A stretch of 10,615 bases of DNA from Lentisphaerota bacterium (lineage in GTDB: Bacteria > Verrucomicrobiota > Kiritimatiellia > RFP12 > UBA1067): positions 1-10,615 of the forward strand of contig JALHET010000064.1 in assembly GCA_022839525.1 (NCBI GenBank). The letters run 5' to 3'. Shown here one piece after another: positions 1-6,150 of the stretch (position 1 is its first letter; each line of letters starts with the position of its first letter). A program made the translations under genes and the position numbers. The notes beneath the pieces are model-generated. The model ran no database searches. It saw only the letters and a list, made by a program, of their open reading frames with translations, and was not told where the DNA came from.

Positions 1-352
1 TGCCCTTTTCAAGGGCTTTTGCAATCTCCTCACTCAAATTTTTTGTAATGCCCATGCCCGCGTCCACGGGAAGGTAGTAGGGGGACTCTTGAACCGCATC
101 GAGTCCGTCGAGGGCTTTGTCCGCTCCTTTCAACCCGAGTTTCCCGGCTTCGACGAGAACATCGGGGTGCTGCATGACACTGGGTCCCAAACTCACGAAC
201 GGGGCGTCTGCCATCCTGATCTTGCCGCTGGGAAAGCCGCTCACAGTTTGCGGTGCGGCCGCTGCGACAGAGGCGGCTCCGGTCGGGAGAAAACCGGCCG
301 CCAGAATGGCGAAAACGAATCGCCGGATCAGACGCGCAAGGGTTGTTTTCAT
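1..352 (-). CDS. Unrecognised exported protein, 3' end outside the window
   Basis: The ATG is at 352 and 117 codons are visible before the frame runs off the left edge without a stop. An AAGGAGG Shine-Dalgarno lies 7 nt upstream of the ATG, so the start is well supported. The N-terminus, with basic residues (MKTTLARLIRRF) followed by a hydrophobic stretch and an Ala-rich region (about residues 12-33), reads as a Sec signal peptide. The visible mature part contains GFPSGKIRMADAPFVSLGPS and later YYLPVDAGMGITKNLSEE; I recognise no domain in it. The start overlaps the stop of the preceding gene by 4 nt (ATGA), which suggests translational coupling. It is therefore probably part of the Tad-type pilus operon and an exported accessory protein. 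Function unknown. Confidence 0.72.
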   Translation of the reverse strand, partial: MKTTLARLIRRFVFAILAAGFLPTGAASVAAAAPQTVSGFPSGKIRMADAPFVSLGPSVMQHPDVLVEAGKLGLKGADKALDGLDAVQESPYYLPVDAGMGITKNLSEEIAKALEKG

Positions 353-1449
353 TTCGGTGCCTCCTTCCCCCAGAGTGCCAGCGCCTTCGCGCTGGTTTCA
401 ACATCCATCAATTGAATGTGTCCGATACGCGGAGCCGGTTCTGCCCCCTGGAATTCGGCCTCGATGAACCAGCGCGGAGCCGTCGGATTCACCAGACCCA
501 TGATCACGCTGTCCTTGGCTTTTGAAAAGTAGACGGGCGTGAAGGTTTTCCGGATTTCAGGAGGCAGCGCGCACACCGTTTCAATGATCGCGGGCGATTG
601 CTTTTCGGAAAGGAATTTGCGGAGCGCTGCGGGATCGCCCGCGGTCAGTGCGCGGATCAGCACACCGCTCTGAATCATCCATCCCTTGTTTTCTGCGGAC
701 AGGTAATCCTGAAACATGTTCAGGCGCAGCACCAAACGCGCCTTGATCAGGATCAGTTCGCCGACCGGTGAATCAATGCGGTTCCGCAGTGCCGCGGGCA
801 GGAGTTCCGGCGCACCTTCCGGCGGATAGAGCCGGGTGAACATAGCAACCGACGGCGCATAAAGGCGGGAAATCGCCACGGTGAGCGGTTCACGCAACGG
901 ATGCAGCGAAAACGAACTTGCCGGTGTGATTGTGGCAGAGTCGCCGCGCAGGCTCTCGCCGCTGACAAAACGGAAGTCCGAGAAACTGGCCTTGGGGGAG
1001 GGGCCTGCCTCAACCCGCTGCTCGATAACCAGAAGAGCGTCAGACCAGGGACTGTACAAGGCCACGATGCCATGCGGTCCCCTCATGCCGCCCACCCAAA
1101 CCACGGCGCTGGTGAAGAAATCTTTCAGCGCGATGGTTTCATGTTCGTTAAAGACCTCGCGCACATCGCGGGTCCACTTGGCCTGAAAGGCGTCGGTGCC
1201 CCATTTTTTCACGGCGCCGTCCACATCCGATGCCGCGTGCAGCCGGAACAGATTGACCGTGAGGCCGTGCATGATACCGGCACCGGCTTGTTCGGCGGTT
1301 AGCTCGTTGCCGGAGGCTTGGCCTCCGGTATTGTCAGCCCCTCTGGCGGAAGGCACGAAAACTATGCCGAGTCCGGCGAAGGCGGTCCATGCGGTTAGGA
1401 TCGTCATGCGGAGTCTCCTCTCGGATGAAGGTCGGATTAGCCTTTGCAT
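349..1449 (-). CDS. Unrecognised exported protein (366 aa) in the Tad-type operon
   Basis: The protein has no motif I can assign to a family. It begins with an Arg-rich n-region, then a hydrophobic core (about residues 16-32) ending near SARG/ADN, which fits signal peptidase I cleavage, so periplasmic or outer-membrane-associated export is inferred. Two starts are plausible. The ATG at 1449 has AAAGGA 7 nt upstream and keeps the basic n-region; the ATG at 1407 has AGGAG 7 nt upstream but gives a signal with no positive charge. I chose 1449 for that reason. The body is soluble-looking, with Trp-rich patches such as AVVWVGGMRGPHG and YSPWSDALLVIEQR. It follows the tadG-like gene by 34 nt and overlaps the next gene by 4 nt, so it is probably co-transcribed and may work with the pilus or its secretion machinery. 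Confidence 0.75.
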   Translation of the reverse strand: MQRLIRPSSERRLRMTILTAWTAFAGLGIVFVPSARGADNTGGQASGNELTAEQAGAGIMHGLTVNLFRLHAASDVDGAVKKWGTDAFQAKWTRDVREVFNEHETIALKDFFTSAVVWVGGMRGPHGIVALYSPWSDALLVIEQRVEAGPSPKASFSDFRFVSGESLRGDSATITPASSFSLHPLREPLTVAISRLYAPSVAMFTRLYPPEGAPELLPAALRNRIDSPVGELILIKARLVLRLNMFQDYLSAENKGWMIQSGVLIRALTAGDPAALRKFLSEKQSPAIIETVCALPPEIRKTFTPVYFSKAKDSVIMGLVNPTAPRWFIEAEFQGAEPAPRIGHIQLMDVETSAKALALWGKEAPK

Positions 1450-1483
1450 TGTTCTGTCCTTTCTGTGTCGGACGGTGTCCGGT

Positions 1484-3061
1484 TCAGTGAACCACCCAGG
1501 CGTCGGCTTCGCCGTACGAGACGTTTCCGCCGCCCATCAGTCTGGGGGCGGGCTCGTTTTCGGGCGAGCCGCTGTCCCCGTAAAGCGCCTGCCACGTTCC
1601 TCCTTTGATTTTTGTCAGGATCTTGCCGCCGGAGGTTCCGTCCCATTTCCGATTCTCCCCTTGTGTCCAGGCACGGTAGAGCGGCAGCAGCGCGGCGTCC
1701 CAGTCGCTGGTCTTGAGGTTCCAGAGGTCATCCCGGTCGACGCGCTCAAACCAGGTCTCCTCATATTCGCCATTGCTTTCCGCAGGGGGTTGGGTTTCCC
1801 CTTCGCCGGGGGGATTGTATCCAGCGCGTGCGGTCGCCACGGTCCACATGTGGCGGGTGCCGTTGTTGAGCGTGAACGGTCGGATAATGCCGAGTTCGCC
1901 GCCTGCCACAAGGAACTGAAGCGGATTGTTCAGCCGCCGGGTCAGCCCTACCGCGATCGCGCCCTTTTTCGAGAAGAACGTCTTGCGCAGGATGTTGGCT
2001 TTTGCGATTTCGGAGGTGAAGCGGCTGTCTCTGACCTCTTCGGCTTTTACTGTCCGCATTTTGCGGGGATACGTCGCGACCCGGCGGCACCCCGACTTGG
2101 TCGGAACCCAGAGCGAGCTGGTGTAGTGCCACTCCGCGACCAGCACGTGATCGCGCTGTTTGTACCCGCGCTGGATGCCCTCCTGTTGGCCCGTCTCGAC
2201 AAACCAGTTCTCTTTTTCCGAGCCTTCCCCGAAGACCTCCTCCGCGGTTTTCCCTTCTTCCGGGATATAATTCGAGTGCCTGAGGAAATCGTCCTCCTTG
2301 TCCTGTTTGAGGATTTCGAAATTTTTAGAAAACGGATCCTCTTCCTGCTCCAAGACGTAGCTGATCTGCGCCCCTCCGGCAAAACCGTCGTTCCACGTGT
2401 CTTTGATGTTGAACTTTAGGTTCTTTTTGACGGTCTTTTCAATCCGGCCGGGGAGCTGTGTGATCAGATCCTTCTCCTTCTCGTAAAGCGCGCGGATCGT
2501 GCGTTTGTCCGTATCAATCTGAGGCCCCAGCGTCGGGTAATCTTTCCCGTTGTTGCGGGCGTTCTCACGCGCCTGTTTGATTTCGTCAATCGAGACCAGC
2601 GGCATTTTCTTGTTCAGTCGGACTTTCTCGTGATTCGAGCCGTTCCCAATGGAAACATTATATCCCGTCACGTACCAAGGCACACCGTGGTTACACGGGC
2701 TTGGCGCATTGAAAATCCGCATTTCAATGTTGTCGATGTTCCATTTGAGAAGGACACGCTCCAGCCACTTGTCGACGATGTAGTCCATCTCTTTCCTGCC
2801 CATCTGCACATAGGTCCAGGACATGGCGCGGTTGAGCGCGGCCACGCGGCTGTTGCAGTCGGCCTGGACGATGGCCGCCGAGTAGGCAGCGGAGTCGGCG
2901 GCGTTCTGGAGTTCGACGCGCAAGCGTACAGTCTCGCCTACCGCGTAGACCGAGAGGCCCATCATGAAAAGTGTGAGGAAGACGATGATTGTCAGGGCGA
3001 ATACGACCCCGCTCTCGTCTTTCCACAACCGCACGGCGGCATTGTTTGCGGCTTTTAACAT
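1484..3061 (-). CDS. TadG-like pilus-assembly protein (large, 525 aa)
   Basis: The N-terminus has the TadE/TadG-like layout: DESG at residues 15-18, a hydrophobic membrane segment at about 19-41, and LQNAADSAAYSAA at 51-63, which is the usual motif after the membrane helix in TadG-like proteins (Pfam TadE/G-like, PF13400). Unlike the neighbouring prepilins it has Leu rather than Glu at +5 after the Gly, as expected for the TadG branch. The rest, about 460 residues, is polar and probably periplasmic. I see no von Willebrand A MIDAS motif (DxSxS), which many TadG proteins carry. The chosen ATG at 3061 has AGGA 8 nt upstream; an ATG at 3070 overlaps the tadE stop. The frame stays open to 3229 but that extra N-terminus is Arg/Cys-rich and reads as out-of-frame tadE sequence. 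Likely role: anchoring or assembling the pilus in the envelope. Confidence 0.78.
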   Translation of the reverse strand: MLKAANNAAVRLWKDESGVVFALTIIVFLTLFMMGLSVYAVGETVRLRVELQNAADSAAYSAAIVQADCNSRVAALNRAMSWTYVQMGRKEMDYIVDKWLERVLLKWNIDNIEMRIFNAPSPCNHGVPWYVTGYNVSIGNGSNHEKVRLNKKMPLVSIDEIKQARENARNNGKDYPTLGPQIDTDKRTIRALYEKEKDLITQLPGRIEKTVKKNLKFNIKDTWNDGFAGGAQISYVLEQEEDPFSKNFEILKQDKEDDFLRHSNYIPEEGKTAEEVFGEGSEKENWFVETGQQEGIQRGYKQRDHVLVAEWHYTSSLWVPTKSGCRRVATYPRKMRTVKAEEVRDSRFTSEIAKANILRKTFFSKKGAIAVGLTRRLNNPLQFLVAGGELGIIRPFTLNNGTRHMWTVATARAGYNPPGEGETQPPAESNGEYEETWFERVDRDDLWNLKTSDWDAALLPLYRAWTQGENRKWDGTSGGKILTKIKGGTWQALYGDSGSPENEPAPRLMGGGNVSYGEADAWVVH

Positions 3062-3063
3062 GC

Positions 3064-3699
3064 TTACCATCCTGGAGCCGGAATTCCCATCTCGGACATA
3101 GTGACATAGGGTTTCGGCAGAACCACGGTCTCGACAAACCGGATGTGGGGGTAACGGACAGCGTCCGCATCGCCGATATTTCCGGTCGCATCCGCCCGTT
3201 GCTCCTGCCACTCGTCGCCGCCCCCCCACGGATTGAGCGCCCAGCCGATCATCGGACCCACCAGCGGGAAAAGCAGCGCGAAATCATGTTCTACGGTGGC
3301 CTCGATGTTCCAGCGTCCGACGTTGCGGACACTGCGCAGCCGCGTCTTGCGCTCTGCCGCGCCGGAACCGGGTATCTCGCCCCAGCCTGGGATGCGCTTG
3401 GCCGGCTCGCCTGCCGTTTCGCCGTGGACGATCCAGGCGCAGACTTGCCGCGCGGCTTGTTCAGCGGCCCGGTTGAACTCGTTCTCTTTGCAGACGAGCG
3501 TGGCGCGTGCGGCGCAAAAAGCGGCGTAGTGAACCACCTGTTTGGCCATCCAGATGTGGGCGAACTGCATGCAGGCCAGAATCAGGGTCAGGACGACTGG
3601 GGCGGCCAAGACAAATTCAAGCATGACCGATCCAGCCGCATGGGTCGATCCGTTATGTGGACAAGTCTTCAAGGGGCTGTGGGTCTCTCCGCTGAACAT
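3064..3699 (-). CDS. tadE: TadE-type pseudopilin
   Basis: TadE-like minor pseudopilin of a Tad/Flp system. In the 211-aa product a class III prepilin site is seen at G23-S24, followed by SVMLEF with Glu at +5 and Phe at +6. A single hydrophobic helix (about 29-43) and FAHIWMAKQVVHYAAFCAARATLV follow, resembling the TadE helix and its downstream Ala/Arg pattern. The remainder is a periplasmic region of about 150 residues, ending NPWGGGDEW...PKPYVTMSEMGIPAPGW. Two starts are possible: the ATG at 3699, with GGCGGA roughly 9 nt upstream (chosen), or a GTG at 3735, which lies 3 nt after the tadV stop but lacks a clear Shine-Dalgarno. The stop is 2 nt from the tadG-like start, so the genes are tightly packed. 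It should be matured by the peptidase encoded just upstream. Confidence 0.85.
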   Translation of the reverse strand: MFSGETHSPLKTCPHNGSTHAAGSVMLEFVLAAPVVLTLILACMQFAHIWMAKQVVHYAAFCAARATLVCKENEFNRAAEQAARQVCAWIVHGETAGEPAKRIPGWGEIPGSGAAERKTRLRSVRNVGRWNIEATVEHDFALLFPLVGPMIGWALNPWGGGDEWQEQRADATGNIGDADAVRYPHIRFVETVVLPKPYVTMSEMGIPAPGW

Positions 3700-3738
3700 T
3701 TCAGGATATCCGCCTTGATACGCCTGGAATCGCACGCT

Positions 3739-4266
3739 TCACCCGGCCATCGCAATCAGCAAACCGGCCGAGATCGCCACGCTGAAGGGCACACGGACTT
3801 GTGTCGCCTCTTTTGGGGGCAAACCCGCGGCGCCGGCCTTACGGTCATAACGCCAATCCACCGCGCACCGCACCAGATGCCGCAACCGCGCGCCGTCCGC
3901 CTGCCCCAGCGCCAACATCACCAAGCTGAGAACCACCCCCGCCAGTGAGGTGAACCACAACAAGGTCAGGAGTCTGGACCAGCCGACCATGGCTCCGGAC
4001 GCAAAAAGCATTTTCACGTCACCGCCGCCCGCACCCCGCAACAGGAAGGGAACCAGCATAAAGCCACCGGCCGCCGCACCGGCGGCGAATCCGTCCAACA
4101 GGCTTTCCCATCCGCCGCAGGCCCAGCGGAACGCCAAGGCTACAGCAGCCGCCCCCAAAGTCAGGGCGTTCGGCAGACATCGCGTACGACAGTCCGACCA
4201 AGACAAAAAACCTGCCCATGCCGCAATCCCCGTCATGCACAGTAGTGGGCAGGCCGTCTTCATCAT
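3739..4266 (-). CDS. tadV: Prepilin peptidase, TadV/CpaA type (A24 family)
   Basis: Inner-membrane aspartic protease that cleaves the leader of class III (Flp/TadE-type) prepilins on the cytoplasmic side. The 175-aa polytopic protein has both A24 hallmarks: Asp25 in WSDCRTRCLPN after the first membrane helix, and the GxGD-type motif GAGGGDVK with Asp83. Hydrophobic segments lie near residues 5-23, 34-50, 57-77, 98-118 and 159-174. The size is that of the short TadV/CpaA branch, with no N-terminal methyltransferase domain like that of PilD. GGAGG lies 9 nt before the ATG at 4266 (a second ATG follows at 4263). It sits between the pilin genes and tadE, so the three E5-containing prepilins of this operon are the obvious substrates. 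Both catalytic residues are present, so it is predicted to be active. Confidence 0.92.
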   Translation of the reverse strand: MMKTACPLLCMTGIAAWAGFLSWSDCRTRCLPNALTLGAAAVALAFRWACGGWESLLDGFAAGAAAGGFMLVPFLLRGAGGGDVKMLFASGAMVGWSRLLTLLWFTSLAGVVLSLVMLALGQADGARLRHLVRCAVDWRYDRKAGAAGLPPKEATQVRVPFSVAISAGLLIAMAG

Positions 4267-4301
4267 TACGAGTATCCTCCGCTACCGCCGTCCGGAGTCA
4301 G

Positions 4302-4350
4302 AAAAGCCTCCAGAGGCGGAGCGGTTTGAATAAAGGGCCGGACTTCCGGC
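4302..4350 (-). terminator. Possible attenuator hairpins between pilin gene and tadV
   Basis: In the 87-nt gap after the pilin stop, the minus-strand RNA can form GCCGG-AAGU-CCGGC (4337-4350), followed by a U-rich stretch. It can also form GCCU-CUGG-AGGC, extendable by one pair each side of a 2-nt loop (4306-4317), directly followed by UUUU (4302-4305). Both stems are short. A partial terminator here would keep pilin mRNA more abundant than mRNA of the assembly genes, as is common in pilus operons. This is read from base pairing only. Confidence 0.35.
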
Positions 4351-4353
4351 GCG

Positions 4354-4641
4354 TTACTGATGCATGCCGTCGTGATACTGGGCAGCCTCTTGAGCCTTCT
4401 GACTCTGCTCGGTCCGCGTCGCGTCCTGGGCCTGCTTGGCACCGGTGTGATCCGCGGTCGCGCCCTTGGCCGCCGTATCGAACATACCGACCAGGGTTTT
4501 GCCGAACATCGCCACGGCCACAACCACCGCCGCCGCGATCAGGACGGCCAAGATGACGTATTCCATCATCACGCCACCTGCGCGGTCACCCAGCAAACGG
4601 CACAGCACCTTCTTTGTCCGACTCCGGTTCCAGTTTTTCAT
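4354..4641 (-). CDS. Flp-type (type IVb) prepilin, probable major subunit
   Basis: Small 95-aa prepilin. The leader of 22 residues is basic (MKNWNRSRTKKVLCRLLGDRAG). The predicted cleavage is G22|G23, giving GVMMEY with Glu at +5 and Tyr at +6, the signature of Flp/TadE-type subunits. One hydrophobic helix follows (about residues 29-46, VILAVLIAAAVVVAVAMF), then a short polar tail rich in Ala, Gln, Lys and Thr. The predicted mature subunit is about 73 residues, within the usual Flp pilin range. AGGAG lies 6 nt before the ATG, the best-placed ribosome site of the small-pilin pair. It is likely processed by the TadV-type peptidase encoded just downstream. That it is the major subunit is inferred from its size and Flp-like layout; the 88-aa protein upstream could be a second or minor pilin. 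Confidence 0.85.
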   Translation of the reverse strand: MKNWNRSRTKKVLCRLLGDRAGGVMMEYVILAVLIAAAVVVAVAMFGKTLVGMFDTAAKGATADHTGAKQAQDATRTEQSQKAQEAAQYHDGMHQ

Positions 4642-4714
4642 GTTCCGCTCCTTTTGCAGGTTACCCCCTGCCTTGGTTTGTCCGCAGCGTTCCCTTTGTT
4701 TGTGTGAGGAACGG

Positions 4715-4981
4715 TCACGGCAGCGGCAGACATACGCCGCTCATGACCATTCGGTAAAGCCTGACGAACGCATCGCCGAAAAGCCCAAAGTGATCTCCCT
4801 CAAGCGCCCCGTCGACGGTGAAGGTGGGCCCCGGGACCTGCACGAGTTTGGAGGACACACCGATAAGGGGTAACACAATCAGAATGGTGAGCAGGACATA
4901 CTCCATCAGCACGTCGCCGCGCTTACTGCCCCAGCAACCCTTCCAACCCCTACGGCCCGTGACTTGTCCTGTCGCGCCCAT
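4715..4981 (-). CDS. Second Flp-like prepilin, possibly a minor subunit
   Basis: This 88-aa protein is the first gene of the pilus operon. Its leader is basic (Arg, Lys, Trp and Gly rich) and ends at G22, followed by DVLMEY with Glu at +5 and Tyr at +6, then a hydrophobic helix (about residues 28-42, EYVLLTILIVLPLIG). Cleavage site and Glu fall at exactly the same residue numbers (22/23 and 27) as in the neighbouring 95-aa pilin, which supports both as real genes. The tail differs from ordinary Flp pilins: it has a VPGPTFTVDG stretch, an EGDHFGLFGDAFVRLYRM segment that looks amphipathic, and a Cys near the C-terminus (GVCLPLP). The ATG is preceded by GGAGG at about 11 nt. A type IVb-related pseudopilin is the best call; I do not recognise a named family for the C-terminal part. 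Confidence 0.75.
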   Translation of the reverse strand: MGATGQVTGRRGWKGCWGSKRGDVLMEYVLLTILIVLPLIGVSSKLVQVPGPTFTVDGALEGDHFGLFGDAFVRLYRMVMSGVCLPLP

Positions 4982-5028
4982 AACCGTTTACCCCTCCACC
5001 CATAAAATCCAACATCCAGAATGCCGTA

Positions 5029-5057
5029 AATATAACCTGATCCCAGTGTGGCTACAA
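5029..5057 (-). promoter_or_regulatory. Candidate sigma-70-type promoter for the pilus operon
   Basis: On the minus strand, TTGTAG (5052-5057) and TATATT (5029-5034) are separated by exactly 17 nt. The -10 box matches consensus at 5 of 6 positions; the -35 box matches at only 3. Transcription would begin near 5022, about 40 nt upstream of the first pilin-like gene at 4981. The position in the 135-bp gap before the first gene makes it a sensible operon promoter. The gap otherwise shows only a weak A/T-rich inverted repeat (AAAACA...TGTTTT) just after the upstream gene's stop near 5116. Confidence 0.45.
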
Positions 5058-5116
5058 GCAAAAAAGGGTACGCGAAACGGGAAAATGAAAGGTGTAAAAA
5101 ACAGCACGGTGTGTTT

Positions 5117-6043
5117 TCAGAGCCGCTCGACGCTGACCGTGTAACGGAAACGGGCGGATGCGCCGGGAGCGAGGGTGAGAGGTTCGTGGAAGAGCATCGA
5201 AGGGCCGACGGCATAGTAGCCGCGCCCCTTGTGGCTGGTGGCGCTGTGCCGCACGAACCACGGGGTGGGGTGGCGCGGGTTCCCGGGATGATCGAGGAAG
5301 GTGATCTTGGCCTTGGCACCCGAGGCGACGGCTGTCACGAAAACCTCCATGCGGTCGCACGGCTCTCCGCAGGTTTTGGCATTCGCCCGTCCGGTCGAGT
5401 TGGTGAACGTGTAGGTGAATGCCGGACTGTCCGCAAAACGCCACACCAAGCCCGCATAACCGCCGGTTGCCCAGAGGCCTTCCGTGTTCTTTTTTGGCGG
5501 TGTACAGGAGAAAACGGTTTCCGCGTCCTGTGCGGTGAAGGAACTGTCCCAATGGATCGCGTAATTACCGTCAGGCCCGGTGGTCACGCGGACGGTTCGT
5601 TTTTCACGCACGAGGTCTTTGCCGTTGACGGCATAGGCGAGCGTGGCCTCGGAGAGAAAGGTTTTGTCACCGGACGGCGTGACGGTCTGGGCGAGCACGC
5701 GGGTCGTGCCGCCGTTAGGCTCGGGTTCCCAGAAATTGTAGCCGTTGATGAATTTCCACGAGAACCAGAACCCGAGGTGCCAGGCGTGATCCGGTGGACG
5801 GAAGGAGGTGAGGACATCACCGGTGCCGGGGATGGCGAGCGGATGGAAATAGGGTTTGCCTTCCTGTCCCAGCGGCACATAGGTCCAGCACGGTTTGCCG
5901 CCGAACCGCATGGATACCGCGCCGGTCTCCTCGTCGGTGACGAACTGGCGCGCGTCGCTGGCGTGGGCGGCAAGCGGGAGAAAGGCGTTCAAAGCGGTGA
6001 TCAGGACTGACAGGCGAAAGGCGGGGCCGTCGGTTGTTTGCAT
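5117..6043 (-). CDS. Exported DUF6807 (PmoA-type) family protein
   Basis: A 308-aa protein that resembles the DUF6807 family (Pfam PF14100, earlier named after PmoA). The signature region lies at residues 66-107: FHPL, then GDVLTSF, PPDHAWHLGFWFSW and NGYNFWE. The family usually reads DHxHHxG here; in this copy D85-H86 and H89 are present but the second His of the pair is not, the local sequence being AWHLG. The N-terminus up to about residue 29 (core LSVLITALNAFLPLAAHA) is a Sec signal peptide, so the protein should be periplasmic. The biochemical role of the family is not settled as far as I know; members are common in PVC bacteria and Bacteroidota beside sugar-related genes. The ATG at 6043 has no clear Shine-Dalgarno, but the signal peptide fits this start. 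It is probably the last gene of the group starting at 8370. Confidence 0.82.
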   Translation of the reverse strand: MQTTDGPAFRLSVLITALNAFLPLAAHASDARQFVTDEETGAVSMRFGGKPCWTYVPLGQEGKPYFHPLAIPGTGDVLTSFRPPDHAWHLGFWFSWKFINGYNFWEPEPNGGTTRVLAQTVTPSGDKTFLSEATLAYAVNGKDLVREKRTVRVTTGPDGNYAIHWDSSFTAQDAETVFSCTPPKKNTEGLWATGGYAGLVWRFADSPAFTYTFTNSTGRANAKTCGEPCDRMEVFVTAVASGAKAKITFLDHPGNPRHPTPWFVRHSATSHKGRGYYAVGPSMLFHEPLTLAPGASARFRYTVSVERL

Positions 6044-6107
6044 GATGAAAGGTTGTACCCATTTGAAGGGGAATGCAATTGATCCGTTTCGGAAGCGGTG
6101 GAGCGCA

Positions 6108-6144
6108 CCATCTCTTTCCGGCGTGTGCGGCCGGAAAGAGATGG
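6108..6144. terminator. Perfect 15-bp stem, 7-nt loop hairpin between genes
   Basis: CCATCTCTTTCCGGC (6108-6122) and GCCGGAAAGAGATGG (6130-6144) pair perfectly around the 7-nt loop GTGTGCG. The stem begins 6 nt after the stop of the membrane acyltransferase gene (minus strand). No T-run follows on either strand, so it does not look like a classical intrinsic terminator. It may be a transcription-ending or pause hairpin, or an RNA-stabilising 3' structure that separates expression of the acyltransferase gene from the DUF6807 gene downstream. Confidence 0.6.
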
Positions 6145-6150
6145 CGGGCT

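Noticed and set aside
30..404. Minus-strand frame of 124 codons at the left edge
   Set aside because: Arg/Ser-rich product in the wrong frame; the frame starting at 352 has a perfect ribosome site, a signal peptide and a coupled start.
1196..2419. Long open frame on the plus strand (about 407 codons)
   Set aside because: It lies antisense to the tadG-like and 366-aa genes, has no recognisable domain and no ribosome site, and its composition is that of an out-of-frame shadow in GC-rich DNA.
2989..3948. Plus-strand open frame of 319 codons across tadE and tadV
   Set aside because: It spans two well-supported minus-strand genes and their junction, which a real gene would not be expected to do.
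4652..4672. Small stem GCAGG...CCTGC before the pilin ribosome site
   Set aside because: Short stem with no T-run and no clear overlap with the AGGAG, so no regulatory claim is justified.
5090..5119. Possible terminator after the DUF6807 gene
   Set aside because: Only an A/T-rich repeat AAAACA...TGTTTT is present, with no GC stem, so it is too weak to call.
5048..6010. Plus-strand open frame of 320 codons opposite the DUF6807 gene
   Set aside because: The minus strand holds a signal peptide and the DUF6807 motifs; the plus-strand product is low-complexity Gly/Arg/Glu-rich shadow sequence.
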